Shown here one piece after another: positions 44,411-57,449 of a stretch of DNA of 64,000 bases. The stretch comes from Thereva unica (taxonomy: Eukaryota; Arthropoda; Insecta; Diptera; Therevidae): NCBI GenBank assembly GCA_949987705.1, contig OX465283.1, positions 50,382,953 through 50,446,952 on the forward strand, read 5' to 3'. How positions within the stretch are numbered: the first letter of the stretch is position 1; every line of letters starts with the position of its first letter. A model generated the notes under the pieces. The model saw only the letters and a program-made list of their open reading frames with translations, made no database searches and was not told the origin of the DNA. A program made the translations under genes and the position numbers.

Positions 44411-46480
44411 GGTATGCAGAAACAAGGTAAAGTGAAAGAGAGTGACAGTTTGTAACGGCACGCTATTTTTTTTAATGTAAATACACCCTGTAGCTACTAT
44501 AAAATTTGAGAATAATTTTATGAAATTGAAAAGCGGTAGGCGAGAAAGAAAAACAAGGGAAAAAGACTGGAAAATTTGGGGAGGTTTTTGATTGGAGTGC
44601 GGCACGAATATGGGTGCAAAAAGTTTTTTTCCGGTTTTTAAATTTTCCTGTATCAACAGTTATATATGTTTAAAAAAAACAGATAAATAATATAGTTAGA
44701 AAAATTTAGTATTGAAAGTTCCGTTCAACAAGAAAATTACGAACAAAAATTTATCGAGACGGAAAAAAAAATAGCCTAAAAGAAGAACAGGAAATTTGTA
44801 AACCAGGAAGCGTGCTTCATGGCAAGAGGATGGTTTTTCTCAACCAATGGAAGAAGAGAGATACAGGTCATTGAAGACTCAAGAGGAAACTCGATGTTCA
44901 TATTCCTATGAAACAGAAAGAAACTGAAACTTAACATTTTGGGATCAGATAAGTACAATTAGACCTTAGATTTTTAAATTTGATATTGCTTGGCGTGGAA
45001 TGGCGGCTCTAGTCTGTCGCATTAATTGATTTGAAAAGAAGCAGCAAGATATAAACCATAATTGCCTATGATAAGAAGATATTTATGAATAAGAACCAAC
45101 GCTATCCTATCCATATTGGAGGGTAACTGACAACCGAAGGAACCCAGAGGAAGCTCGACAAACGTATCTAGTTATCCCTATTCTAGGATATTATCCCGCT
45201 TGACAGAACCTGAATTTTTTTATATAAATAAATATACATATATATACTAGATTTACTTTAATATTTTTAGATTTTCATAAGTTTTGTTGATATATGATAA
45301 TATTTAAATTTTTGCATTTTTGTCTCTTTTCTAATTTATTTATGGAATAGATAATTTTTTTGTTGTTTACTTGAATTATGCTCAATTTCGTTCTCTGATT
45401 GTTTACTTATACCTACTTATATTTGTCAATGAGTAATGGTGGTTGGTAGTTAAATTTTCAATTAAAAAAATATATAAAAATATATACTACATACATATAT
45501 AAGGCGGACTGGTACCAGGGCGTTTTATTGGGGTTAAGTATTTTTCATGTCATGTGAGTGTATTGGTATAATTTATCTGTACGGAATACATTACAATTTT
45601 GTCATTCGGTTATCTGATTTTGTTCATTTTGAATTGATGTTGTTGTGTTCGGAGGTATAGCCTGTAGTACCGCTAGATTGGAGGTTAAGAAATATGTATG
45701 TTTTTATAGCGTGGCATCCTGTGTTTTTGATTGTTGTTTTTGTTTGGTGTCATAAGAAGTTATACGAATGTTTGTAGTAGAAACCAGTAAGGATTATTCG
45801 AAATAAATATATGTATGGTTTATACGTATCTTTGATGTTTTGGGTAGTAAATGAATATTTCAGGATGATGGGTTAACTCCCTAATGAAATGGCATAGCGG
45901 CGGGCGAGTCCTCTCGCTTGGAAACTTTGAAGGTTTTTTTTTGCACACTCCCTTCCCTCTTCTCTCCTGCAGAGTACTCCGCGTCCGTCCTGACTCATGT
46001 AATAAGTAGTGGTGCATGCATTACGGTGGTGCCTCCGGAGTCTCACCACTCCACGACCCCCCGGCGAGCAAGCCCTATTCTTGAGGCCCGGGGTACCGCC
46101 AGGTTTATTTTTAGGTGGATTTGGTTTTTAAATTTTTTTTTGTATCAAAATTTTTTTTGAGTTTTGTGCGAGAATCCGAGGTTGGCCTCTTCGGGCAACC
46201 AACCCAGGGTTCCCGTAACAAGTTTCGAATACCGTAGAGAAGGAAGGGAAGGGCTTCAGCATTAAAACGACTTTTCTCTTTTAGATTACCTTGTTTCTGT
46301 ATATCGTGCTTGGACCTTTACATCAGGTGCACGCTGGAACCCTCCCTTCATCGACATAGCTCTCAGTTCGTTTATGTGTGAAATACAAGCTTGGGAATTG
46401 GTTCAGAAGTCATGGTGCAGTATCTACTCATAGAATTAGTTTGAAGGATGAAAATCGGTAAGGAGGGATGAAGGTCAGTT
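44411..46480. other. Intergenic; GC-richer block at about 45900-46220
   Basis: Mostly AT-rich. The block at 45950-46100 (CCGCGTCCGTCCTGACTCAT, then CTCCACGACCCCCCGGCGAG) and TCGGGCAACCAACCCAGGG at about 46190 look like 5' or ORF1-like remnants of a non-LTR element, given the RT fragment just downstream. No readable domain. Confidence 0.35.
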
Positions 46481-46484
46481 AGCA

Positions 46485-46910
46485 AAATCGATAAAAAGCC
46501 CTCATCGTTGAGGAAACAATTGCCTTATGTGCGTTCCTTGACAACGAGGGTACTTTCAACAGCACTGGCTATCATTCAATTTCTAGAGCATTGGCTCTCA
46601 CTGATCATGCTCGTAGGGGGTGACATTTCTTCTCTTGACTCCACTATTAATGTCAAGGCTATTAAGGGCTACCCTCAAGGTCGAGTTTTATCCCCTTTAC
46701 TCTAGTCACTCATTGTCGATGAACATTTGACTTAACTACACCAATCTGGATTCGATATTATCGGCTAATTGAAACGTAAAATTGGCCAAAACATTGCTCC
46801 ATTCCTCTTGGCCTAGTATCCCGGATTCAGTTAATTAAGGTGCCCAAACATGTGTTGAATTATTGAAGCATACTCGACTGATAAATAACATTAATTCGCA
46901 AGCTCTCAAC
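46485..46910 (+). pseudogene. Degraded LOA/R1-like RT core
   Basis: Across shifting plus frames: TIALCAFLDNEGTFNSTGYH (catalytic Asp region, compare FLDIEGAFNN in the intact element), then INVKAIKGYPQGRVLSPLL (PQG motif), then a stop and QSGFDIIG-type sequence. At least two frameshifts and several stops. The catalytic YADD is lost. Confidence 0.65.
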
Positions 46911-48625
46911 TCGCTCAATAGTGCATGATTTGATATTAAGCATTTCATGAAATGATCATTGGTAATTTTGATTGGTTTAGTCACAAATAAGCACTGCTAA
47001 AACCACAACTAATTTGAAATCGCTTCTAAATATTTAATAAACAATACCTGAGAGGATTTACTCATCTGCAAACTTTTGTATCAATGGAAATTCAAAATCC
47101 CCCGAAAATTGCAAACTTGTCTGTAAGTAGAATAATCTGGGGAATTGCAACCATCAACTACATTTCGCCCATTCAGTTGCATGGCATTCTGTAAATTAAA
47201 TTACTTAAGTGCATTCACTACTACAGTTCAATGGGCTGCCGTTTTCACATAGAACTCTCTTTATTCACATCCTGAAACTAGTGCAATTCGGCTATGGAAT
47301 CATTTGAACTAGCAACTGCTGGATATGAAAGTGCATAGTGCTGGTATTATTTGGGGTAAATTTCGGGAGGAGATAAAGGAATAGTTTTCAAACGTTTTCC
47401 TGAGATCGTTGTTGTAAATATGTAGTAACCGCCTTCATAAACAATCATAATCGTTTAAATAAAGGATGTTCCAACTTGAATCAGGACAATTGAGTTGAAC
47501 TTGAACTCACGTTTATAATTAAAAGGAGCTTAAGGAAGTTTGAGCATGGTTTCAGGAAATAATGTCAGCATGATTGGTTACATGCTGCATTACCATTTTT
47601 GAATATTTCATGGAAGAATTTTACTTGCATTTTACCGATAGACAAAACTTTAAAGTCGTCTAACTCAGTGTCGGATACAAGGGGAGAAATGAGGGAAGTT
47701 GCCCCCACCCCCCAAGAGCTCTATTATTTATGGATTACTTTAGTTCTGCAAAAATCACCAATTGAACTAGGAAATTCACTTCTATAAATAATTCTAAAAA
47801 CTACTGTCTTTGTTTTCAACAAAAAGAGCCTCCACCAACGGTTGGAGTTGAATAGGACTTATGCAGTACATTTGTCCCTTACACGACGATTAATGGTACT
47901 GAGATCTCAATTAAAATGTCCTATTACTCTTGGTATGAGCGTTTAAACCAGCACCATCACCATCATCCACCCAAACCCACGAATCTCAAGAGAAATATTC
48001 ATTTCAACCCTTTCAGTCCATTGTTGCATTGTTGAAACAATTTTCGTAAAAATTGGTACCGATGGGTTAAATAGATCACAACGTGTCTCAGTCAGACCTA
48101 AAACATGGGTGTACACAGTTTTTTTTATAGCCAGTCAAAATAGGCATTGAACTGCAGCGTAATTCGAGAATAGCAGGCCTTAAACTTTATAAATAGTCCA
48201 GTGCAATTAGTCGAAAAAAGGGCATGAAATTGCATTTCATGATGTACGAAATTTTTTTTTTTTTTGGAATTTGTTTGGGTACATCTGACAATGTTAAAAC
48301 CAAGTTTGTGGGAGGCGGTATGTTGGGAAAAGCCGCCATCTTGAAAAAGAGGTAGAGTTCGTTTATACCAAATAACCAGTTTCCATGCAATGATAGCTGA
48401 AAATGATCATTGGCAAGGTGTTGGAGAATAAAATTATCTACAAAATTAGCCCTGAACGAGGTCTGTAAGTTAATTTGGCTCAAAGTTATGGCCGCTCAAA
48501 GTTCAACCTTGATCATGTGGTTGGGGTTGAATACAGTTTTTTGCGATTAACTCGTAAGATATTAATTTGTGTGGGTTAATGCCGATTACCAAACTTAAAG
48601 TGCTAGTAATTACCTTTAGAATAAG
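46911..48625. other. Intergenic; a retroelement 3' scrap at about 47270-47400
   Basis: At 47275-47360 a plus frame reads ETSAIRLWNHLN, then a stop, then QLLDMKVHSAGI, an LWNSLP-like retroelement C terminus. The rest shows no gene. The minus ORF at 48483-48187 (98 codons) is unassigned. Confidence 0.35.
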
Positions 48626-48631
48626 CCCTTA

Positions 48632-48968
48632 AGCAGCCTACACACGACAAACTTGGTTGCAAACAAAGTTGGCAACATTTGGTGTTGGTGTCAAAATTGA
48701 AAGTGTGTACGTTGGTTAACAACTTAAAATTGAAGTTTGTCGACGGTTGGAGTGAAATCAAAATTTTTTGATTTTTAAAAGAAGTTGGCAACCATGTTGT
48801 ATGTCTGTAGCGGTATTGAGAACTTAGCCAGCGAAAATCATTTGAAAAAGTAATTTGAACGGTGCACTTCGTTTATGTTTGCACCGATGTTGACAATCAA
48901 GTTGGAGTGTCTGTACATTTCATGATGCCAACTTTGTTGCCAACCAAGTTTGTCGTGTGTAGGCTGCT
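48632..48968. mobile_element. PIF/Harbinger-type MITE with TTA target duplication
   Basis: The left end AGCAGCCTACACACGACAAA (48632) is inverted at the right end TTTGTCGTGTGTAGGCTGCT (ending 48968). The TIRs run about 45 bp with few mismatches (CTTGGTTGCAAACAAAGTTG against its inverted partner). Flanking TTA at 48629-48631 and 48969-48971 is the usual PIF/Harbinger duplication. Length 337 bp, non-coding. Its TIR differs from that of the autonomous element at 35532. Confidence 0.8.
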
Positions 48969-49394
48969 TTAGTCATCGTTCTCGCTTGTATAGTTTGCGA
49001 GTAATCCAACGCCAAAGTTCGTACTGCACGTGCCTGAAATAACTGATATCGCCATTTTTTGGAATATCTCTTTAACGGTTGCTCATATGATAACGTAGTA
49101 AACAGCAGAAATACGGGTATTAAAATATCTTTCAAATGGGCTATTGACCGAAACTCTATGTCGTTTCATGTCCGCAACATAACGGGTGAAAAGTCAACAG
49201 CGAAGGTTGTGACACTTGTCGACGAATAACTCGCTTCCAGTGTCGCGTGTCGGATGAATTAGAATTTTATGTAACGCCCTGAATTATCTATATTTTGGGT
49301 TATTTAACTACTTTGGAAAATTATAATAATGGGAAATAGGTGTACGAGTCTCGTATTCGGGAACCATTTGGTTATTTTTTTTAGAAATATGTAT
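48969..49394. other. Intergenic, nothing recognised
   Basis: No supported feature. Confidence 0.4.
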
Positions 49395-49865
49395 CAATAT
49401 ACTCCAAGAAGTACTACCAAGTACATCAAGAGGTACTCCATGAAGTTTCCAAGAAATACTCCAAGTACTCCATGAAGTACGACCAAGTAGAAGTACTACC
49501 AAGTAGAAGTACTCCAAAAAGTATTACCCAGTAGAAGTACTACTTACTAGAACTACCCCAAGAAGTACCACGAAGTAGAAGTAGTACCAATTAGAAGTGC
49601 AAGAAGTACTACCAATTAGAAGTAACAAGAAATACTACTAATTACAAGTACAAGAAGTTCTACCAATGAGAAGTACAAGAAGTACTACCAAGTAGAAGTA
49701 CTTCAAGAAGTACTACCAAGTACTCCAAGAGGTACTCCAAGAAGTACTACCAAGTACTCCAAGAGTTACTCCAAGAAGTACTACAAAGTACTCCAAGAAG
49801 AAGTATTCAAAGTACTGAGTACCAAGAAGTATCTGAGAAGTCCTCCAAGAATTACCCCAGAAGTA
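49395..49865. repeat. Degenerate minisatellite of AAGTACTCC/AAGTACTACC units
   Basis: About 470 bp built from units such as CCAAGAAGTACTACCAAGTA with GAAGTACTCC variants, repeated dozens of times with drift. AGTACT is palindromic, so the array is rich in short hairpin and ScaI-like AGTACT sites. Open frames through it are composition artefacts. Confidence 0.85.
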
Positions 49866-52800
49866 AGTAGTGGGGTAGTTGGAAGCGCTGCCAAAAGAGA
49901 GGAGCGTTTCCAATACATATGTTATGGAAGCGCTCTGGAGCCATGCATTATGTACTCCCAATCCACGCACTGTTTTTCTCAAGTTTTCTCTAAATTCCCT
50001 TTATTTGGGAAATTGTGGTTTTTGTAAAACCGAGTCAGTTGTGAAATGCCACTTCTAGTGAAAACAATAATTGGAATTTTAATTCGGAATTAATGCTGTT
50101 GAATAATTATTTTAATGTATTTCAGATATTTCTATTTGTGTAAAAATTAATTATTGAAACAGAAAAATTATTGTGTTGGATTTAAGCAAAATAGCGATAA
50201 TATTGATACTATGGGTCACGAAAGCTTCAGGCTTCCCAAGAGCTTCAATTTCCCAGCTTCAATTGCGCTTCTTCAACAATAAAATATAAGCTCTTGGCTC
50301 TAATGACATGCCTGTGTTAAAAAGAAAGGGATTGGGATATGAATAATAAGAGCGTTAGCATTCCTTTTCAGAAAGTCAGAATCAGTTCAAAAGCACTTCA
50401 ATTCCCCGCTGGGATGAAACACATTATAAAATGTTAAGATTTGTGATTACATACCTATGTAATTACATAGAAGCGGGAAGTATTGGGATGAAAGTGTAGG
50501 AGAAGTGCACCATCCATTGGGCCCGCGCCTTTATAGCTACTACCTGCCTGCTGGAGATTTAGAATGCAAGGATATAGGGGTTTTAACTTTTTGGCTCTCA
50601 ATCCATTTGCGCCCCCCTTTGAACTGGGGCCCGGAACAATTCTTCCTAGTTGCCTCCTATTGTGGCAGGTCTGACCTGGTAAATTGTTAAAACTCAAAGA
50701 AAATGTTACGAAAATATCCTTAAGCTCGTTAAAAAAAAATCACAGTTTTGTATTTCCTATAGCATAAAAGAAAAAAGGTGTACATAAAATTTTTTAGGCT
50801 CTTCTAGACTGATATATTCTTGATAATGGTTATCGGTCTTGCACAGTTAGTCTTGGTCTTGCGAGCTTAGCTAAGTCTTGGTATTGTTTTTGTTCTTATC
50901 GTAACAGTTTGAAAAAATAAAACAAAAAAATATATAAGTATAGTTATTGTACTATATTTTTATTTTATAAATATTAATTTAAATGTAATTTAATATGTAG
51001 TCTACATTTCTTCATTTAATATGAATGTTAGTAATAATGTGGAGCTTGATGAAGCCGAAGTGGAACCTTTATTTCGCCACGGCAATTTTATCTTAATTTA
51101 AATTGATTTTAAATTTCTTGTTTTTCACATCATTGTTAATGTTTGTTGGTAAATAAATCACTAATAATTTTAATTCAAAATCGAATAATTAGTATCACAT
51201 TAACTTTATTTTAACAATTTTTTTTTGTATAAAGTGGTCTCTATTTTGTGTTTTGTGTCATAATTCTGACAATGATAGTGTTTGTGAGAATTTTGCGAGA
51301 CTTTTGCCTTATCTTAGTCTTGGTCTAGCGAGCATAGCCAAGCCTTGGTCTTGCTAAATGTGCAAGAGCAAGATCATTTTTACTTATCACTAGCGGGCGG
51401 TGATTTTGCAGACTGTGAATTCTGTGCCAACTTCGTATGCAAGGGCCAATCTTATTTCTCATCAAGCGGGTTTGCTAGCGTCGGGCGCCGTTAGGGCTAG
51501 TGCATACCTGCTACATGCTAGCCGCATTCGAGTTTAATTTTTACTCGGGAATAAAACTCGCTCGCTAGTAGCATGTACTCTCTCGGGGCAGGCATGGACT
51601 CTCCCGCTGCAGGCATGCACGCACACGCCGCAGACATGCACAGACTAAAGAGAGTAAAATATAGCATACTCCGCAGAACGGGTCTCGTTCGATCAAGCAG
51701 CACTGGACGTGGTTAGTAGTTAGCTGGTGGATCTGGTAAAACAACACTCGCGTTTGGAATGGTCTATGCCGATGCTGATGTATTTATAAATGTTTATGGC
51801 TGTAGCGCGAATTTTTAGATTTTCGTGCCTGTTGCGAGAGGGTGCATGCCTCTAGCGAACAAATGACCCCTGGCTGGTGGTGGACTATAAGAATTAATTG
51901 TTTTACATTCAGAAATCAGTTATATCGTTATTAATTATCAACCTAAAAAATTTCAAGAAAATTAGCCGAAAGCTTTTTCCATAGAAAATGTGCGGGGTCC
52001 TTTTGAGATTTTCGTGCCTGTGGCGGGAGCGTGCCTACTTTTGTGGCATGCCTATTTGTTGGCTATGCGTGCTAGGTGCGGGCGCGTGCGTGCTTGTAAG
52101 AAAATTAACCAACTAAATTATTTTTAATCAGTAAGTTAGTTTCCCAATTGTCTTTTCTTTGATTACTGCTGATTCCGGTGTTCTTGTTGGTCAATAAGTG
52201 GAGCAGCCGAGGAATTTCCAGAAAATCTGTTTCCTGCGGGTTATCCTACATTTTTAAAAAGTAGAAAACTCATGGACTTGTGTTTTTGAACATTTTGCCG
52301 AGAATATCATTCGTGAAGCCACAACAAATGGTATTTCAGTTGCAGAAGCTATTAAAAGAGCTTGTCAAAATATCGCACTGATTCGACAGAAGGTATTTAC
52401 GATACTGGGCGGATCGATTACATATGGATGATATAGATGGTTACAGTTAAAGATCATATATTAAATATTAATGAGTCTATTCAATTTTAAGCTATGAATA
52501 TTCTTCTAGGAAAATATTTTACAGTCAAGGTTTTACCGGTATTCCATCGATACTATTACTTCCGAGTCCCGCAGCACATAAAACATTAGGGCTTACACTG
52601 ACGATGAATCTGTTTCCAATAAAAAACTTGGGTCAGCTGGCCAATCAAAGCGAACTTGTAGATTGGTCAATTGAAAAGAATCCTTTGAGGCAACTTTAGA
52701 TTTTTTGCATACATAAAGTTCGGCTCTCGACAAGTTATATGTTATGACAAGTTATATGAGTTGACATTGAAAGGAAACCACTAATTATAAAAAAATGTTA

Positions 52801-54255
52801 TGTTTAAATATTGTTATATTTACCGCGAAAACTTCAAAGGTAAATTTGGCACGCTTATCCACAATTTCGAGGAACTGAGAATTGCCTCGTGAGAACTTCA
52901 AAGAAAAACCGAAAAATACCCTGAGAATGAGGTAATTCCTTCGAAATGACTGGGGGATTGCGGGAAGTTATCGCAAAATGTAAACAATTACATCTTAAAA
53001 CTCGTTACATATAATTAAAGCACAATTCATATTTCACCAAAAATAAACCCCATAAGAGCACATCTGACACTGACTGACAGGCATTCATAACAATTTTCTT
53101 CGCACAATTCCGGCAACAATTCCGTGCAAATTCATTTAATATTGATTTTTTCCTTCCATTCCACGGAAACCACCAGCGCCAATTCGTCATTTCCTTCTAG
53201 GGATTCTGAATGATTGTGTAAGCTCAAGTCGTTGCGACGGCAATTAAATATTTCCAAATCAACTCCGCTCCTTAAGGAAAGTGCTCAAAAACAGGACGAA
53301 GTTCTCTAAATGAGGAAAAGGATAAAAAGCTCTCGACAAAAATAGATTTGCCAAAAACGTCTTCTGGTTTCTTAATAAATCCTTTTACTTGACTTATTTG
53401 CATCTAAAAGGAATGCAAAATTGGCACCGTCAATTTCATGCTGAAGATATAGAGGTCGGGAATGGAAGGACAATTTGATTTCACTATGTAACAACTGCTT
53501 GGTAGTTGTATCCGAGAACCAGACATCTATATTGAATGCAGCGGACTATTAATCACTGTGGAAAGGGTAAATGGGATTTTTCGCCCCTAGACGGATAATG
53601 GGTATTGAGAAACGATTTACACCCTATTACAGCGTAACCGGTACGGGTTTCGACTTTTTTGCTAGCACAATATGTAAATACTTCTTTTTTTATAAACTAG
53701 GGATACGAACGATATCTTAATGGATTTAAGGCGCTTTTTCTCGAAGGATTTACAATGAAATGTTAAGAGCTTTATCAAATTATGCAGGTCAACCCTTGAT
53801 TTAAGACTAGATGATTGAACATTATCCGGATATGGCGAAAGGCTTTAAATTCCAATGATGGATTAAATCTCGTTTATTGAAAAACTCGACGCATTGCAAA
53901 CTGTAAAAATTTTCATTGTTGAAATTCGATTTCGCGATGAATTTTTCCTGATAATCTTTTAATTGTTAACTAAAAAAATATTTTAATTGTATATTTACTT
54001 GGAAAAGAAAAATCACCGGATACGATCGAAATTTGTAAAGTATTCATTTCATTTCAAATAATTATTTTTCCTGTTAAAATCGTGGCTTGAAGTTTTTGTG
54101 CCACCTGAAAAGTTCAGTTCAGCGTTGCCATCTTAGTGGTTTTACCACTAGAACTGGTAGTTTAGAGTTGCCTTTAGTGGGGAAAATCGTACCTAGTGAC
54201 TAGGTGGCTAGTAGCTTTTTTCTGGTGGTAAGAGAAAAAGGCAGGAGTCGTAGAG
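49866..54255. other. Intergenic; scattered GC-rich minisatellite motif, no gene
   Basis: At 51576-51640 and, inverted, at 51820-51860 and 52005-52090 the GCATGC/CCCGC minisatellite word seen at 22598-22745 recurs. The 51478-51560 flank (CATGCTAGCCGCATTCGAGT) also resembles 25108-25140. No ORF over 80 codons is convincing and no TIR pair was found in the rest. Confidence 0.4.
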
Positions 54256-54259
54256 ATCG

Positions 54260-55110
54260 AAATGACTTGTTTGATAAATGAATGTAAGCTGGCAACTTAA
54301 CGTAAGAATGCTGCGAACCGAACAATGCAGCAGTCTCAGAGAACACGGGTACACGAAGAGAAATATAAAGAGCTCAGAACAGAAGAAAAGAGAATTCACA
54401 GACGAAAAAAGGAAGCCTGGGAAAAAAGTCTCGCCTCTTGTCTGTGAACTAGAACAGTACAGAGAGCCAGAGAGTTCTACCGAAGAGTCCGCAGTATGAC
54501 GCTTCACACTACGTTGTACATACTGAAATCTGCAATTTGATCACCGATCCTAAAGGCATTTTGGAGCGACGGGAAGAGCATTTTCATGATTTGCTAAATG
54601 GAGGCTGGCTGGATTCGGAGGCTCCACCAATTAATGATGATAATGCTATACTGCTGTCACCAAGCTTGGAAGAAGTAATCAGAGCCATAATCCGGCTTAG
54701 CAATAACAAGGTCTCGTGTGCAAACGGCATCCCAGCGGAGCTAGTTAAATATGGAGGGCCTACATTACACCATTCATGAATTAATTGTGCAAGTATGGCA
54801 GCAGGACGTGATACCAGAAGACTGGAGAAAAGGCATCCTTTGCCCGGTACATAAAAAAGGAGATATCACAGTGTGCACTAATTACCGCGGTATAACATTG
54901 TTGAGCAATATCCTACAAAATTGGGTGGCCTCATACGCTAGAAACATCATAGGCCTTTGCCATTAGTAGATCAGGACGCTGAGAGCTTAGGGATGCCAAA
55001 CTGGATGACATTGGTTCAGAACTTTGACCGGTGGAGAAAACAGTTGCGAGAAGCCAGGACTGGATCCCGGTTGTAGAGCCGTTAAAGAAGAATAAGAAGG
55101 GTACGACTTC
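54260..55110 (+). mobile_element. RTE-like non-LTR retrotransposon remnant (family B)
   Basis: The linker to RT region at 54280-54500 (basic, with EKYKELRTEEKRIHRRKKEA across a frameshift) is followed by the RT start. A deletion removes the rest, and the element resumes at the 3' end (about 55010-55105: RWRKQLREARTG-like coding, then TTGTAGAGCCGTTAAAGAAG). The same 3' end (GTTGTAGAGCCGTCTAAGAA in minus sense) ends the element at 62060. Confidence 0.75.
54537..54966 (+). pseudogene. RTE-like reverse transcriptase, N-terminal part, frameshifted
   Basis: 54537-54779 gives GILERREEHFHDLLNG and NNKVSCANGIPAELVKYGG (RT motif 0, normally GKAPGxDGIPAEL). 54751-54966 in another frame gives IHELIVQVWQQDVIPEDWRK, then GILCPVHKKGD and NYRGITLLSN (motif 2a). 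The frameshift lies near 54770. No catalytic core is present. Confidence 0.8.
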
Positions 55111-56904
55111 AATGTCTGTTTTAATCTTAAAATGCCATAATTTTTACAATTAAAATCGCTTATGAGGGACATTTTTACGCAACTGTATGTGGCAAGGACC
55201 AAAATGGCTGCATAATAGCAGCGCGCTTTCAGATAATCTGCAGGGGCGCATATATTTTAATGACGCCACTCGATCGAATCGAACACGAGAAGCGAAATCT
55301 TCGAGAAGACTTCGAAACGAGAGTTGATATCGAAACGAGAACGATTTGTAAACGACGAAAACGGAATGCTATAGCAAATCGCTTTAACCACTCGATAGCG
55401 ACTTTCGAAGAGCTCCTTATTGGTGATGCCAAAACTTCTCAGCCCTATATCTCGAAAACTATTGATTCTAAGTAAATTCCTCCTTTTTATGCAGATTTAT
55501 CTAATGAGTAAAGTTTACTCAACCAAAATTTACGTTAAGGCGATAATTTACTCGCGAAAAACTGTCTTTTGTGACCTATGACCTCTAATATCTCAAGACA
55601 CGGATACGAGATTATATGAGACTTTTGACACATCATATAGAATAACAAAACGAAGGTTCATGCCAATTTTTAGCTTTTTACCTCGCGTTCTTAAGTTGAC
55701 TCCTTTTTGCCTTATTTGGCTGGACTAACATAGTTTTAATAGTTTAAAATATAAAAATTAAATAAAAAAATACGAGTATACAGAAAACTTTAACTTATAA
55801 AATAAAGCCTTAAAACTGCCCTGAAAAAGATTAATGTTATAAAAATTATTGTGCTCAATAAAAGAACCCACTTACAAAAGAAAACATCATTTATCGAAAA
55901 AGGTTGCCGTTTACGATTTCGGATCGGGAATCAAGTTTTTGGCGAGTGAATCTTGACTCGTAAACGATTCGTTAAAGCTACAAGTCGAGAACCTTGTTTT
56001 TGGCGAGCGATTCTCGACTCGCAAACGAGACGTTAAAGCGACGAGTCAATCTTTTTGAAGTGAAATTTCCTTGCTCTTGTTCCGTGAATTTTAAAATGAT
56101 TCGAGCAGGAACGAGTGAATTTAGAAAACAGAAACGAAAACAAGGACAGTTGTACGAAAAAGGAAGTTGCCTTCTCACTAATTTACAGCTGTCACAATTC
56201 AGAATCGGCAACGACAACAAGGACTGCCATATGAAACGGAAGTAGCCTTTTTCACTCGTTTGCCAAATAACGAAGAAAAACCAAAAATTCTGAACCAAAT
56301 TAAACACAACAAAACACAAACGAATTTACATACTACATACATAATATTTAGTTTCCACTTTATTTCGTTAAACATTTTGAATTTTAATAACCTAAGCTGA
56401 TGAACGTGAAGATTACCGCCAAAAGAGCAGCACATAACAAAACACAAACAAATTTCACAATTCAAAGACAATAAAATTTCACAATTCAAAGTTTCCACTT
56501 TATTTCGCTTAGCATTTTGGATTTTAACAATAATAAAAAGGAACTTCCACACTGTTTCAACCAAGTAACTGACAGCGACAGCCATAATACCAGTTAAGTG
56601 ATGCCATATTAACAAATTCTACAATACCAGCAGGAAAGTATTAACAATAATACAGTAATATAAATGGCGCGGGGAGCGAAATGTTTTTGATTTTTGTCAA
56701 TTAATACTAAAAGTGTGTTTGGTAATATAATATTTGGGTACATATGTAATAACTAGAGTATTGTCATCTCGCTCTATGTTGGAGTGAGATCAGTAGTCAG
56801 TTGCAAGAAGATATTTCGGTTCTGCCTTGTGTTCTTTAATACACAATCATTTTTTTCTTTAATAATTCAGGGTAAATAGCTGATTGCAAGTAGTAGTATT
56901 AAAT
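55111..56904. other. Intergenic with short direct repeats
   Basis: 55932-55992 (TTTTTGGCGAGTGAATCTTG and onward) is repeated diverged at 55993-56053 (TTTTTGGCGAGCGATTCTCG), a 61-bp period. About 56296-56420 is repeated at about 56437-56560 (AAAACACAAACGAATTT; GTTTCCACTTTATTTCG), period about 140 bp. No gene. Confidence 0.55.
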
Positions 56905-57449
56905 TTAGTATTCTTCTTCTTCGATGGCTCTACAGCCCAATTCGAGCCTTGGCCTCCATCAGCTTCTTCCTCCAGACGTCTCTCTGCTCCGCAGCTTGTC
57001 TGCAGTTTCTTGCGTTGAGCAGTTTTGCTGCATCGGCCTTAACATTATCTTCCCACCTTAACCGTGGTTTGCCAACTGGTCTTTTGCCATCTGGTAGTAG
57101 ATACAGGGCTTTTTTTGGTATCCTTGAGTCATCCATTCTTTGGACATGGCCGGCCCAACGTAAACGTAGTAGTTTGGCATGGGTCGAAAGTTTACATTCT
57201 TTGCATAAGTCGTACAATTCGTGATTGTAGCGTATTCTCCATGCACTGTCTTCATTGATTGGGCCGTATATCCTTCTACTGTACGTATGATGGTTTTGTA
57301 GATTCTTATTTTAGTTTTTCTGTGGATGTCTCTAGATTTCATTACTGGCAGTAGTGAGAAGTATGTTCTGTTCGCGGCGTTTATTCTTCTTTGTACGTCT
57401 ATCATTTCATCGTTGTCTTCGCTGACTGTGGACCCCAATATTTTGATTT
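56905..57449 (-). mobile_element. 3' part of an RTE-like retrotransposon (family A)
   Basis: On the minus strand, frame 57438 downward reads ILGSTVSEDNDEMIDVQRRI, then TYFSLLPVMKSRDIHRKTKI and RIYKTIIRTVEGY. After a frameshift 57217-56930 reads KLLRLRWAGHVQRMDDSRIP, then GKRPVGKPRLRWEDNVKADA and the terminal KARIGL stop. It ends in CTGTAGAGCCATCGAAGAAG, same as the tail at 340. The element is interrupted at 57450 by the inverted-repeat block. Confidence 0.85.

Noticed and set aside
49713..49982. Minus ORFs through the AAGTACTCC array
   Set aside because: Repetitive Ser/Thr/Trp translation is a by-product of the minisatellite.
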